The notes under the pieces are model-generated. The model saw only the letters and a program-made list of their open reading frames with translations. It made no database searches and was not told the DNA's origin. From IMG/VR virus record IMGVR_UViG_3300042382_000722, positions 1-24,878 of that record: a stretch of DNA of 24,878 bases. One strand, given 5' to 3'. The stretch is from a virus. This document shows positions 1-6,186 of the stretch, piece after piece. A program made the translations under genes and the position numbers. How positions within the stretch are numbered: position 1 is the first letter of the stretch; each line of letters opens with the position of its first letter.

Positions 1-196
1 TGTACGCGTTTTGAACTTTGCTAATCACTTCACCCTTCCCACCAAAAGCGATCCACCCAACAGACACCACGGCGATCGCCCCAAACAATTGCTGCTTTCG
101 GCTTAAGTTCAACAGCCAAGCGAGGGGGCTGGGATTATCCGCCTGGGGACGATCTTCAGTCTCAATTTCAGGGGTATAAGCATCAGGTATCATCAT
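1..196 (-). CDS. partial small membrane protein (runs off left edge)
   Basis: A leftward frame opens with two consecutive ATG codons (194-196 and 191-193) and stays open to the window edge, giving 65 residues. The product starts MMIPDAYTPEIE, has an acidic proline-containing N-terminus, then a basic stretch (NLSRKQQ) and a likely membrane helix (residues about 37-53, LFGAIAVVSVGWIAFGG). Its start overlaps the stop of the gene at 183-599 by 14 bases, so the two are probably translationally coupled. I do not recognise a family. The C-terminal part lies outside the window. Confidence 0.55.
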   Translation of the reverse strand, partial: MMIPDAYTPEIETEDRPQADNPSPLAWLLNLSRKQQLFGAIAVVSVGWIAFGGKGEVISKVQNAY

Positions 197-599
197 GGGT
201 TTTGACCTCCTTTAACGCCGCGTATGTCTGGGCAAAAACTTCTTCGTGATCGACCTCTTCTTGAAGTTTTTTGATGAGTCGCTTTTTCTCTTCTGTCGTT
301 ACGGGGGATTGATCAATGAAGATGAAAAACCCGCCGAGAATAAACATTCCTGCAACACCACCCCAGTAAATTCCTTGGTTGCCGATATTGGTGAACTCAT
401 TTAGCAAAAATGCGCCCATCTTGCGGTTCTCAAGGGTGTCTTCAGGGTGAGTGTTGGCAACCCATTCGGTCATTTTTTGAGAAGCAATACTTTCAATATT
501 GGCTTCCCCAAAGCTAAGGGCGATCGCTCCCGCCCCGATACAGACAGATGCACATACCCAACGGATTGCGGGTTTTAGTGGGGGAATTAGTCTGAACAT
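183..599 (-). CDS. unknown protein with two membrane segments
   Basis: 138 residues. Residues about 11-30 (IRWVCASVCIGAGAIALSF) and about 77-95 (IYWGGVAGMFILGGFFIFI) look like membrane helices; between them is a polar loop of about 45 residues, and the C-terminus is charged and probably helical (EEKKRLIKKLQEEVDHEE). The gene sits in a leftward run of small membrane proteins: it overlaps the 35-residue ORF upstream (587-694) by 13 bases and the partial gene downstream by 14. Such a compact coupled set is typical of phage or plasmid accessory membrane modules (holin-like sets are one possibility), but no residue pattern here proves a lysis role. Function unknown. Confidence 0.6.
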   Translation of the reverse strand: MFRLIPPLKPAIRWVCASVCIGAGAIALSFGEANIESIASQKMTEWVANTHPEDTLENRKMGAFLLNEFTNIGNQGIYWGGVAGMFILGGFFIFIDQSPVTTEEKKRLIKKLQEEVDHEEVFAQTYAALKEVKTHDDT

Positions 600-694
600 A
601 AGCCCACCACCGAGGCGGCAAGGATGCCCACCGGGAAACTAAACGCGAATGCGGCGATCGCCCCAGCTACTGCAATATAAAAAATGGTGTCCAT
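587..694 (-). CDS. 35-residue single-helix membrane peptide
   Basis: ATG at 692-694 preceded by a GAAGGA ribosome-binding site about 7 bases upstream; stop TAA at 587-589. The product begins MDTIFYIAVAG and is almost entirely hydrophobic (residues 4-32), so it should span the membrane once. Its 3' end overlaps the start of the 138-residue gene, which supports real translation in a coupled leftward operon. No family recognised; small size and lack of charge fit a membrane peptide of a holin or toxin-like type, which is inference only. Confidence 0.5.
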   Translation of the reverse strand: MDTIFYIAVAGAIAAFAFSFPVGILAASVVGLCSD

Positions 695-747
695 GTCGTT
701 TTCCTTCGTAGGGATAAGTTTGTCGATCTGATCTTGTTGTTGGTCAC

Positions 748-1200
748 TTAGTAAAGCGAGGGCAAGGATAGCGCGGTTTTGTCCATGCTCAACCCTTGCA
801 ATTGAGCCAAAGGGTCGCCTTCAGTCACCTCGACTTCGATCAACTGGGCGGCGGCTTTTGTGGATGCACCAGCGCGAATTTTCCCCATGCCAGCCATACG
901 CTGCAAAGTTGCTTCGGTTCGACCGCTAGCGAAACCCTGCATTACCCCAGCTTCATGGGCGATCGCCAAAGTCACACCTTCTTTTTGACCAGCCAACTGT
1001 TCATCCTTAATGGCAGTGGCTAATGCTGCACTTTCGACCTTTTCAACGTTGCCAGCGGAACGACGCAAATTATCCGTTAGGCGATCGTCTACTGTTGCCA
1101 TCGCACCGCCGGATTGAGGCTCTTGCTTTTTTTGCTTAGGTTGGGGAATGAATCCTTGCCCACTGGTGCTTGCCTTTAAATCATCTGTTTCAATTGCCAT
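748..1200 (-). CDS. unknown alanine-rich soluble protein
   Basis: 150 residues from the ATG at 1198-1200 (MAIETDDLKASTSG), which has GGAGAAA about 11 bases upstream; an in-frame ATG at 1224 would add MNYGEKST inside the upstream gene. The N-terminus is polar and probably disordered (QPKQKKQEPQSGG); residues about 45-120 are alanine-rich and likely helical; the C-terminus ends TALSLPSLY. No cysteines and no recognisable catalytic motif. It overlaps the HTH-like gene upstream by 11 bases and lies 53 bases before the 35-residue membrane peptide, so it is part of one leftward transcription unit. Function unknown. Confidence 0.6.
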   Translation of the reverse strand: MAIETDDLKASTSGQGFIPQPKQKKQEPQSGGAMATVDDRLTDNLRRSAGNVEKVESAALATAIKDEQLAGQKEGVTLAIAHEAGVMQGFASGRTEATLQRMAGMGKIRAGASTKAAAQLIEVEVTEGDPLAQLQGLSMDKTALSLPSLY

Positions 1201-1567
1201 TGTCGATTTTTCTCCGTAATTCAATGGTGATGGTCATCATGTCGGTGTCGAGCGTTTCCAGAAAGTCATCAAGGGTGTATTTGGGGTTGCCGTGTTCGTC
1301 TGTTTTTGATCGCAACGCTCGGAATGTTTCATGGGTAGAAACCCCGTCCCGCCGCCGATTCATTTGCATCCATTTTTTGCAAACCCAAACCCAAACCAAA
1401 TCCGTCATTGTCAGCACTGGGTTGTGTTGCCCCGTTGGCAATCCGATTGAGATCAGGTAATCGTTCCATGTTCCACGGTTGGTCACCCCAACGATTTGCC
1501 GAGCTTTTTTACTCTGAAACCGCCTTTCTCCGTCCACTTGCCATGTTTTTATTGTGTAGGTGTTCAT
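1190..1567 (-). CDS. HTH-like DNA-binding protein, divergent regulator candidate
   Basis: 125 residues from the ATG at 1565-1567 (MNTYTIKTWQVDG); a longer frame from 1621 adds a low-complexity N-terminus across the palindromic intergenic region and is less likely. Residues about 21-45 (ARQIVGVTNRGTWNDYLISI) look like a helix-turn-helix: a short hydrophobic helix, turn, then a helix with NRGTWNDYL. The rightward neighbour at 1731 carries a near-identical NRGTW motif, so the two divergent genes may be distant paralogues binding the same intergenic sites. The rest contains a tryptophan-rich stretch (LVWVWVCKKW) and an acidic segment. No family assigned; regulator is an inference from motif and position. 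Confidence 0.55.
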   Translation of the reverse strand: MNTYTIKTWQVDGERRFQSKKARQIVGVTNRGTWNDYLISIGLPTGQHNPVLTMTDLVWVWVCKKWMQMNRRRDGVSTHETFRALRSKTDEHGNPKYTLDDFLETLDTDMMTITIELRRKIDNGN

Positions 1568-1730
1568 ATTTGAACGCGTTTTGTTTTTTAACTGAACGTT
1601 CAACTGAACACATGATCGCATTCAACAGATTTGTTGTAATCTGTAAATGTATGCAAAATAAAACGCCCCACGAAAGTGCTGTCAACACGATCGCAGGGCT
1701 AACCAATGACGTTATTAGAGGTAACGACAA
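1568..1730. promoter_or_regulatory. divergent intergenic region with two palindromes
   Basis: Between the two divergent HTH-like genes there are a perfect 10-base palindrome TGAACGTTCA flanked by repeated AACTGAAC copies (about 1590-1611), and a perfect 7-base inverted repeat ACAGATT/AATCTGT with a 6-base spacer at 1625-1644. A weak rightward promoter can be drawn as TTGTTG, 17 bases, CAAAAT (1632-1660). The palindromes sit where operators for either regulator would be expected. I see no ORF or RNA gene here. Confidence 0.4.
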
Positions 1731-2000
1731 ATGGCTAGTAATAAGTCTAAGGCAGTTAAGCCCATTGAGTATCCTTCTCTTCAACCTTGGGAATATTTAC
1801 ACAAGGCTGTAAACAACGGACTGACCCAACAAGAAGCAATGCAAATCTCTGGTCTGAACAGGGGAACATGGCACAACTGGTTATATCGGAGCAACGGCGA
1901 TCGCCAGAAGCCCAAAAAGATATGCAAGCCTTACACCGAGAAACTTTATAGAATTGCCTTCGATCAAGGCTGGTTAAATGACGAGGCGATCGCCGCATAA
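1731..2000 (+). CDS. small HTH-like protein
   Basis: 89 residues starting MASNKSKAVKP with GAGG 11 bases upstream. Residues about 30-55 (NGLTQQEAMQISGLNRGTW, then HNWL) form a plausible helix-turn-helix: QQEAMQISG as helix 2 and NRGTWHNWL as recognition helix, similar to the leftward neighbour. The following segment is basic (RQKPKKICKP), fitting DNA binding. The last codons lie on a HIP1 site and the TAA stop is followed by a further in-frame open stretch (2001-2146), so the gene may be truncated. Probable regulator of this divergent locus; family not recognised. Confidence 0.6.
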   Translation: MASNKSKAVKPIEYPSLQPWEYLHKAVNNGLTQQEAMQISGLNRGTWHNWLYRSNGDRQKPKKICKPYTEKLYRIAFDQGWLNDEAIAA

Positions 2001-2146
2001 ACTATTGCCGCTGCGATCGCCGCTTACGGTCAGCCTAAAGTTCTCGGTATTGGCGATCAGACTGAAATCGATTTAATGGCTTACAATATGCCCATCCCCA
2101 ACGCAGGGCGCGGACGAATTGGCAATCTACTGGCGATGATGGAATA
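2001..2146 (+). pseudogene. in-frame coding-like stretch after a stop, possible gene remnant
   Basis: Directly after the TAA of the preceding gene the same frame stays open for 48 codons, ending with a TAA at 2144-2146. It reads like protein (KVLGIGDQTEIDLMAYNMP, ending GNLLAMME) but has no in-frame start before an ATG at 2076. Both sides of the stop carry GCGATCGCCGC copies, so either a point mutation cut a longer gene, or recombination at HIP1 sites joined the tail of another gene here. A separate short peptide from the internal ATG is the alternative. Confidence 0.3.
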
Positions 2147-2167
2147 ACACCACACAGGCAACGCTAG

Positions 2168-2192
2168 CCGCTCCAGGTGGGGCGGTTTTTTT
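2168..2192 (+). terminator. rho-independent terminator
   Basis: Stem CCGCTCC/GGGGCGG (one G-T pair) with loop AGGT followed by seven T. It closes the rightward unit that begins at 1731. Confidence 0.75.
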
Positions 2193-2229
2193 GTGCCTCT
2201 AAATAGTTATGGCGATCGCCCGCAAACAG

Positions 2230-2258
2230 AAAAACTCCCCTGCAAATTTGAGGGGAGT
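2230..2258 (-). terminator. rho-independent terminator of the SSB operon
   Basis: Perfect 8-base inverted repeat ACTCCCCT/AGGGGAGT with a 9-base loop; on the minus strand it is followed by five T. It lies 34 bases after the SSB-like stop codon and ends the leftward operon. Confidence 0.8.
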
Positions 2259-2292
2259 CCAAAGTGATGGAACAGTACAGCGTGGTGGAAGG

Positions 2293-2982
2293 TTAGAACG
2301 GAATTCCAGAGATAAACGATGCGATCAACTCTGACAGCTCAAAGTTTTTCTCTTTTGTCGCCTTAGCCAAACAACGCTCAGCAAAATCTTTTTTCTCTGC
2401 ATCTGGCTTTTCCCAATAAACATTCAAGAACGCTGTAAACGAAGCATTTTCAGCAGTAGAATTTGATGCAGAGAAAGGGTTTTCACCAGAAAATAAAGCA
2501 TTTAAATTGATGCTTCCCAGCTCTTTTTGAAGTTCAGGAGTTGGCAAGGAAAAAGACTTTGGAGGGGCGGCAATCACTGAGTATTTTGTTTCTAGCCCAG
2601 TGCCTGAGCGGGTGATTTTCAAGTCATAGCCTTGAGGTTCTCCGTAGTCAGGGTCTGCCAAATAATCTGACAACGCTGAGCGAATTGTTGACTGAGTGAC
2701 TTGTGCGATCTGAATTTCATTTGCCCCATAGTTCCAAACCGCAAACGCCCAAAAATGTGACACGCGGCTAGGTTTTCCGGTGTCCTCAATCCGAATATCA
2801 GGCGGAGTCATGCCGGGGTGATTTTGAGTGTTGACTGGCTTGTTGTCCTTTGTCCAGTATTGATAGCCTGTTACGGCATCAGACAAAACACGGATCCGAA
2901 TAGTTTCACCGTCTGGGAACTTAGTGAATTTTCCGCCACCGGATGCTTTGGGTTCTTCGTAATTAGTAGGTAAAAAAGACAT
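2293..2982 (-). CDS. phage single-stranded DNA-binding protein
   Basis: 229 residues. The N-terminus (MSFLPTNYEEPKASGGG, then FTKFPDGETIRIRVLSD) and the central HFWAFAVWNYGANEIQIAQ and LKITRSGTGLETKYSV blocks match, from memory, a phage protein family annotated as ssDNA-binding, in which a beta-barrel core holds single strands during phage replication. Residues about 185-224 are acidic and helical, and the protein ends SGIPF, resembling the DIPF tip by which bacterial SSBs recruit helicases, primases and nucleases. It is the last gene of the leftward operon controlled by the divergent promoters near 3980 and would serve the replication block encoded rightward. Family assignment is by pattern only; role in replication is supported by context. 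Confidence 0.75.
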   Translation of the reverse strand: MSFLPTNYEEPKASGGGKFTKFPDGETIRIRVLSDAVTGYQYWTKDNKPVNTQNHPGMTPPDIRIEDTGKPSRVSHFWAFAVWNYGANEIQIAQVTQSTIRSALSDYLADPDYGEPQGYDLKITRSGTGLETKYSVIAAPPKSFSLPTPELQKELGSINLNALFSGENPFSASNSTAENASFTAFLNVYWEKPDAEKKDFAERCLAKATKEKNFELSELIASFISGIPF

Positions 2983-3070
2983 TGTTTTTTCTCTTGCCGC
3001 GATACTTGCGACGATAATGTTTTTGCCATCTTTTAAAGGCGATCGCTTTCCGTTTGATGTTCGAGATCAT
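2963..3070 (-). CDS. possible 35-residue very basic peptide overlapping the SSB start
   Basis: ATG at 3068-3070, stop TAA at 2963-2965, overlapping the first 20 bases of the SSB-like gene in another frame. The peptide begins MISNIKRKAIAFKRW and carries about 15 lysine/arginine residues, as expected of a nucleic-acid-binding peptide. There is no convincing ribosome-binding site, so this could be a chance frame; the overlap with the next start would allow translational coupling. Confidence 0.3.
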   Translation of the reverse strand: MISNIKRKAIAFKRWQKHYRRKYRGKRKNNVFFTY

Positions 3071-3100
3071 TGGGGGATTTTGATTATGGCGATCCCCGTT

Positions 3101-3286
3101 CTAATTTGAGCAGATGCAGACGAGCCAGAACATTGCTAGCCCACCACCAACCCAAGGGGGCAAGATGGCAAATATTATTGATGCCAAATACCACAAGAGG
3201 TATCCGGTCAAGAAGGCGATCCCAAAGATGGCTGATACGGCGATCGCGATCAAAATGACACGGGGAAAATCTTTCTGTCTTTTCAT
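3101..3286 (-). CDS. small membrane protein, two hydrophobic segments
   Basis: 61 residues from the ATG at 3284-3286 (MKRQKDFPRV); a GTG at 3296-3298 would add four residues. A basic N-terminus is followed by two hydrophobic segments (ILIAIAVSAIFGIAFLTGYL and LASIIFAILPPWVGGGLAMF), so the protein should be a membrane hairpin. It belongs to the leftward operon that ends with the SSB-like gene. No clear ribosome-binding site. Role unknown; superinfection exclusion or holin-type roles are possible for such proteins but nothing in the sequence decides. Confidence 0.5.
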   Translation of the reverse strand: MKRQKDFPRVILIAIAVSAIFGIAFLTGYLLWYLASIIFAILPPWVGGGLAMFWLVCICSN

Positions 3287-3464
3287 AGAAATGTTCACAA
3301 AGTGAGGAGCAGGTGTTCTTGAACCAGAGTGAGCAAATTCGTTAAGGTCATGATAAAAACAATAAATTAGTGTGAAAGGTTTACTGGTACTGGTTTAGGC
3401 GATCGCTCCCAAGGAAAATGGAACTCTTCATAATTCTTGAGAAATCCAAATTCCTTAGGAACGG

Positions 3465-3653
3465 TCAGCCGTGTCGGGCTTCGAGATAGATGCAATTAAT
3501 TTCGTCGGCGAGGTCACGATCAAGGGCAAAGGCTTCATTGATCACATCTGTTAGTTCACCGTTAGGCATGGCGGCGATCGCCTTGTTGATGATGCCCACC
3601 GCAGCGGGGCGACCATCTTCGAGATATTTTTGACGCAATTGGAGTAATGTCAT
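3465..3653 (-). CDS. unknown small acidic protein
   Basis: 62 residues, starting MTLLQLRQKYLEDGRPAAV, with ACGGAA upstream of the ATG. It is predicted all-helical with an acidic middle (NEAFALDRDLADEINC) and no membrane segment. It follows the 67-residue gene after a 29-base gap on the same leftward transcript. Not recognised. The stretch between this gene and the next one downstream (3287-3464) holds no ORF I trust; it carries one TTAGTGTG half-site at 3367-3374. Confidence 0.5.
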   Translation of the reverse strand: MTLLQLRQKYLEDGRPAAVGIINKAIAAMPNGELTDVINEAFALDRDLADEINCIYLEARHG

Positions 3654-3682
3654 CGTTTTATTCCGTAGGGTGAATTAATGCT

Positions 3683-3886
3683 TTATGCGAACTGCCAACC
3701 GAGTTGTTGGACAGCGGCGATCGCCTGATCAATGTCATCAAAAACACGGCGATTCAAGCGGGGATGGGTTGTTTCGACGATTACGCCGCCCATCTTCCGG
3801 ATGCACACATTAATAAAATTCCGACCACGGACATAGTTACGGATGACACAGTACGGACTTGCGTACTCTTTTTCAAGCTGGAACAT
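3683..3886 (-). CDS. unknown small protein, first gene of the leftward early operon
   Basis: 67 residues, starting MFQLEKEYASPYCVIR with GGAA 11 bases before the ATG. The pattern of alternating beta segments, a basic middle (YVRGRNFINVCIRKMGG) and a C-terminal helix (DIDQAIAAVQQLGW) suggests a small alpha/beta fold, possibly nucleic-acid binding. As the first gene after the leftward promoter at 3968-3996 it stands where a lambdoid phage would have an early regulator. No family recognised. Confidence 0.5.
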   Translation of the reverse strand: MFQLEKEYASPYCVIRNYVRGRNFINVCIRKMGGVIVETTHPRLNRRVFDDIDQAIAAVQQLGWQFA

Positions 3887-3967
3887 AGTATTATTTCCAT
3901 AGAACGAAGGGACTGAGAGAGGCGATCAACTTTGAACGGGCGATCGCCTTTCTCTTTAACTGTTTTT

Positions 3968-3996
3968 ATCCTAGAAGAGAAAACTAAACTTGTCAA
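3968..3996 (-). promoter_or_regulatory. leftward sigma70-type promoter
   Basis: Reading the minus strand: TTGACA (3996-3991), a spacer of exactly 17 bases, TAGGAT (3973-3968). It would start transcripts near 3961, about 75 bases before the ATG at 3886. An 8-base inverted repeat TTTCTCTT/AAGAGAAA (3949-3956 and 3975-3982) brackets the -10 box and is a candidate operator. Confidence 0.65.
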
Positions 3997-4018
3997 CCCT
4001 GCGAGAATAATCTATGAT
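3990..4018 (+). promoter_or_regulatory. rightward sigma70-type promoter for the XRE gene
   Basis: TTGTCA (3990-3995), 17 bases, TATGAT (4013-4018). Start expected near 4025, then GGGAG and the ATG at 4050. Its -35 box overlaps the -35 box of the leftward promoter on the opposite strand, so the two promoters cannot easily fire together. Confidence 0.65.
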
Positions 4019-4049
4019 AGACGCATTGTAAAAAGCGGGAGAACATTCA

Positions 4050-4292
4050 ATGTATTCATTAATGGAAGTCGTCAAGGAGATTTCGGTTGAAGTTCCTGAC
4101 CTGCCAGAACGGCTAAAAGCCGCGCGGGTAAAAGACGGTCGACGGGTGCAACTGCTAGCTACATTAAGCGAGATTTCAACGGGTTACTGGTACAAGCTGG
4201 AAAACGGGGAATCTCAAAAAGTAAGCAAGGATATCATCGACCGGATCCAGCAGGTTTTGGGAGTTGATTTCGGCGTGACCTTCGACGGATAA
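4050..4292 (+). CDS. XRE-family helix-turn-helix repressor/Cro-like protein
   Basis: 80 residues. After an N-terminal extension of about 17 residues, LPERLKAARVKDGRRVQLLA, then SEISTGYWYKLENGES and IDRIQQVLGVDFG, follow the order of an XRE/Cro DNA-binding domain: helix 1 (ERLKAARVKDG), helix 2 (VQLLATLSEI), recognition helix (TGYWYKLENGE), then closing helices. GGGAG lies 8 bases before the ATG. There is no oligomerisation or cleavage domain, so it is more Cro-like in size than LexA/CI-like. Placed directly beside divergent promoters with overlapping -35 boxes, it probably controls both its own transcript and the leftward operon. The KilA-like gene downstream could act against it. Confidence 0.75.
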   Translation: MYSLMEVVKEISVEVPDLPERLKAARVKDGRRVQLLATLSEISTGYWYKLENGESQKVSKDIIDRIQQVLGVDFGVTFDG

Positions 4293-4340
4293 CTTTTTTG
4301 TTTTCTGCGATCCGCTGGAGTTGGCGATCGCCTAGCAAAA

Positions 4341-4360
4341 CACACTAATTTTTTAGTAGG
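4341..4360. promoter_or_regulatory. operator-like half-conserved palindrome
   Basis: CACACTAA, 4 bases, TTAGTAGG. The same CACACTAA-N4-TTAGTGTG layout occurs as a perfect palindrome at 13937-13956, also in a promoter region. It lies immediately before the ribosome-binding site of the gene at 4367, so a bound protein would block that gene. Confidence 0.35.
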
Positions 4361-4366
4361 AAAATC

Positions 4367-5077
4367 ATGAGTAATTTACAACGATTTGATCAAGACGGCA
4401 TTGAGATTGTTATCAACACAGGGACAGGGGAGAGTTTTGCTTCAATCCGTGGCTATGCTCGGATGGCTGGGAAAGACGAGTCCACCATCCGTTATCGCCT
4501 TAAAAAGAGTGCGGGAAAATGGGACTGCAAAACGGCTGAAATCCAGACAGTTAGAGGATTACAAGGTGCGGTACTTGTCCCTGAAGAGTTCATTGCAGAG
4601 TGGATGCCTAAAGACAATAAGGCAATGGCAACTCAACTAATGAAATTGGGCGTGCGGTTGTTTCTTCACAAGATGGCTGGATACAAATATCAACCCGCGA
4701 CTCCAGAGTTGCCACAAAGTTACGTAGAAGCACTGAAAGCCTTGGTTGAAGCTGAAGAAAAAAAACTTTTGTTGGAAGCGGAAAACCAACAGTTGCTTGA
4801 AGAGAACCAAGAGTTAGCCGAGGCAGTAGATGACGTTTTTGGATATTCCAGCTTGATCCGCATCGCCAAATTCAATAATGTCTCCGAGAAAAGCTTTAGT
4901 TGGCGGAAACTGAAGGCAGCAAGCATCCAACTTGGACTAGAGATCAAGACAGTTCCCTGCCCACGGTTTGAGACGAAAAAACTTTATCCTCATGACGCTT
5001 GGCGGCTGGTTTATCCCGACGTTCAATTACCCGAAACCACCACCCTTAGAATTTATTTGCCCACCCAATCACACTAA
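4367..5077 (+). CDS. KilA/antirepressor-type phage protein
   Basis: 236 residues. The N-terminal half (SIRGYARMAGKDESTIRYR) resembles a small HTH or KilA-N-like DNA-contact region; residues about 121-152 form a strong glutamate-rich coiled coil (EKKLLLEAENQQLLEENQEL); the C-terminal part (GYSSLIRIAKFNNVSEKSFS and SIQLGLEIKTVPCPRFETKK) follows the pattern of the C-terminal domain of phage antirepressors, where a winged helix recognises a partner or DNA. Antirepressors relieve repression of lytic genes by binding or displacing the repressor, which fits its position right after the XRE gene and before the replication operon. Family membership is by pattern; exact subfamily is uncertain. Confidence 0.6.
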   Translation: MSNLQRFDQDGIEIVINTGTGESFASIRGYARMAGKDESTIRYRLKKSAGKWDCKTAEIQTVRGLQGAVLVPEEFIAEWMPKDNKAMATQLMKLGVRLFLHKMAGYKYQPATPELPQSYVEALKALVEAEEKKLLLEAENQQLLEENQELAEAVDDVFGYSSLIRIAKFNNVSEKSFSWRKLKAASIQLGLEIKTVPCPRFETKKLYPHDAWRLVYPDVQLPETTTLRIYLPTQSH

Positions 5078-5086
5078 ATTATTGTC

Positions 5087-5161
5087 ATGCAGATTTTTGA
5101 ATTTTTATTGATTGAGTTGGCGATCGCCTATCTCGTTGCCCTAGGGGGTGAATGGTCATGA
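5087..5161 (+). CDS. possible 24-residue hydrophobic leader peptide
   Basis: ATG at 5087, stop TGA at 5159-5161 overlapping the ATG of the initiator gene as ATGA. Product MQIFEFLLIELAIAYLVALG, then GEWS, hydrophobic. The overlap would couple initiator translation to it. There is no good ribosome-binding site, so it may be a chance frame. Confidence 0.25.
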   Translation: MQIFEFLLIELAIAYLVALGGEWS

Positions 5162-6186
5162 CGAAAAGATACAAAACCTATGAACGATACGCGATTGTTT
5201 GGGGGGTAAAAGCTCCTGAAGTGGTTTCCCCAAATGAAAAGTTTGTTCTGCTAGCCCTCAATGAACACGCTGATGCAGACGGAGCTAATTGCTACCCCAG
5301 TCGAGCGACCCTTGCCAGTGAGACGGGGCTGAAAAGTGAGACTATCTCTCGCCTTATCAAATCTCTTAAAGCAAAGGGGTTGATTGAAGTCAAAAAACGT
5401 TTCCGTGATGGGGCGCAAACCTCAAACCAATACAAGCTTCTCTACGACGCAATGGCGTTTAACCCCTGTGATCTAGAATCACCCCCCCTGTCATCTAAGA
5501 TCACACCCCCTGTGACACAGAATCACACCCCCTGTGATCTAGAATCACCCCCCCCTGTGACACAGGATCACACAGATCAGATCCATTCTGACCATACCCA
5601 ATTACCAAACCCATCTACCAGAGAAGAGGAAAATTTTTCGGAAAAACCAACAACCGATAAACCTCTTGTTGGCGAAAAAGATTTTTTAACCCCGCCAGTA
5701 AGTATTCAGACTTCTGGACAAGATCAAAAGACCCCCCGCGCCGCCGCCGTCAAAACAACACCATTGAAGCTTTCAAAAGAGTTGGTATCGGGGCTGTGTG
5801 ATTGGGCGAGATTTTACGAACAAAGAAAATCGCATCTTGAGGGAACAGACTACTACCGCCAAAGAAGCGGATTGAAAGTAGTCGAGGGGACGGTTCTGAA
5901 GCCTTACCGCGAACGACTAGAGAAAGCCATGACTCCGTGGTCATCCCCTGAGGATTTGGCACAGGCGATCGCTGAAGTGACGGAATTAATTCAACAGCAC
6001 ATCGATGAACTGGGATTGAACACCCCCAGACCTCTAAATTTGCCATCGCAAGACGAGGTGAACGCTCTATTCGAGTCTTTAGCCGTTGAATATCAAAAAG
6101 ACCCTGCTAAGGCTCGAAAACTTGCAGGGTCTCATTGGAATAAATTTGTAGATTGGAAAAGACAAAATGCAAAAATTAGAGCATGA
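5158..6186 (+). CDS. replication initiator (lambda O-like, N-terminal winged HTH)
   Basis: 342 residues from the ATG at 5158, chosen because AGGGGGTG lies 7 bases upstream; the ATG at 5152 sits too close to that site. Residues about 25-85 are a winged helix-turn-helix (NCYPSRATLASETGLKSETI, then SRLIKSLKAKGLIEVKKRF), the domain used by phage initiators to bind iterons. A proline- and threonine-rich linker follows, and its DNA carries five 22-23-base repeats (see 5463-5575). The C-terminal third is helical and could contact the helicase, as lambda O contacts P. It overlaps the DnaB-type gene by 20 bases, the usual order initiator then helicase. The role is inferred from fold, internal iterons and neighbour; no sequence family beyond the HTH is recognised. 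Confidence 0.75.
   Translation: MTKRYKTYERYAIVWGVKAPEVVSPNEKFVLLALNEHADADGANCYPSRATLASETGLKSETISRLIKSLKAKGLIEVKKRFRDGAQTSNQYKLLYDAMAFNPCDLESPPLSSKITPPVTQNHTPCDLESPPPVTQDHTDQIHSDHTQLPNPSTREEENFSEKPTTDKPLVGEKDFLTPPVSIQTSGQDQKTPRAAAVKTTPLKLSKELVSGLCDWARFYEQRKSHLEGTDYYRQRSGLKVVEGTVLKPYRERLEKAMTPWSSPEDLAQAIAEVTELIQQHIDELGLNTPRPLNLPSQDEVNALFESLAVEYQKDPAKARKLAGSHWNKFVDWKRQNAKIRA
5463..5575 (+). repeat. five-copy iteron array, probable replication origin
   Basis: Five copies of a sequence of the type CCCCTGTGATCTAGAATCAC begin (at the C of CTG) at 5466, 5488, 5510, 5532 and 5555, so the period is 22, 22, 22 and 23 bases. Each copy is itself an imperfect palindrome (GTGAT-N5-ATCAC in copies 1 and 4). 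Because 22 is not a multiple of three, the encoded peptide changes frame from copy to copy while the DNA is conserved, so selection acts on DNA. An A+T-rich stretch follows at about 5615-5695. The arrangement, iterons inside the initiator gene followed by an AT-rich region, is that of the lambda origin. Confidence 0.75.

Noticed and set aside
3070-3305. Two rightward frames opposite the small membrane protein
   Set aside because: No ribosome-binding site, and the leftward frame encodes clear membrane segments in operon context.
5463-5575. Regular repeats as a CRISPR array
   Set aside because: The period is 22-23 bases with no room for spacers, the array is inside a gene, and there are no cas genes.
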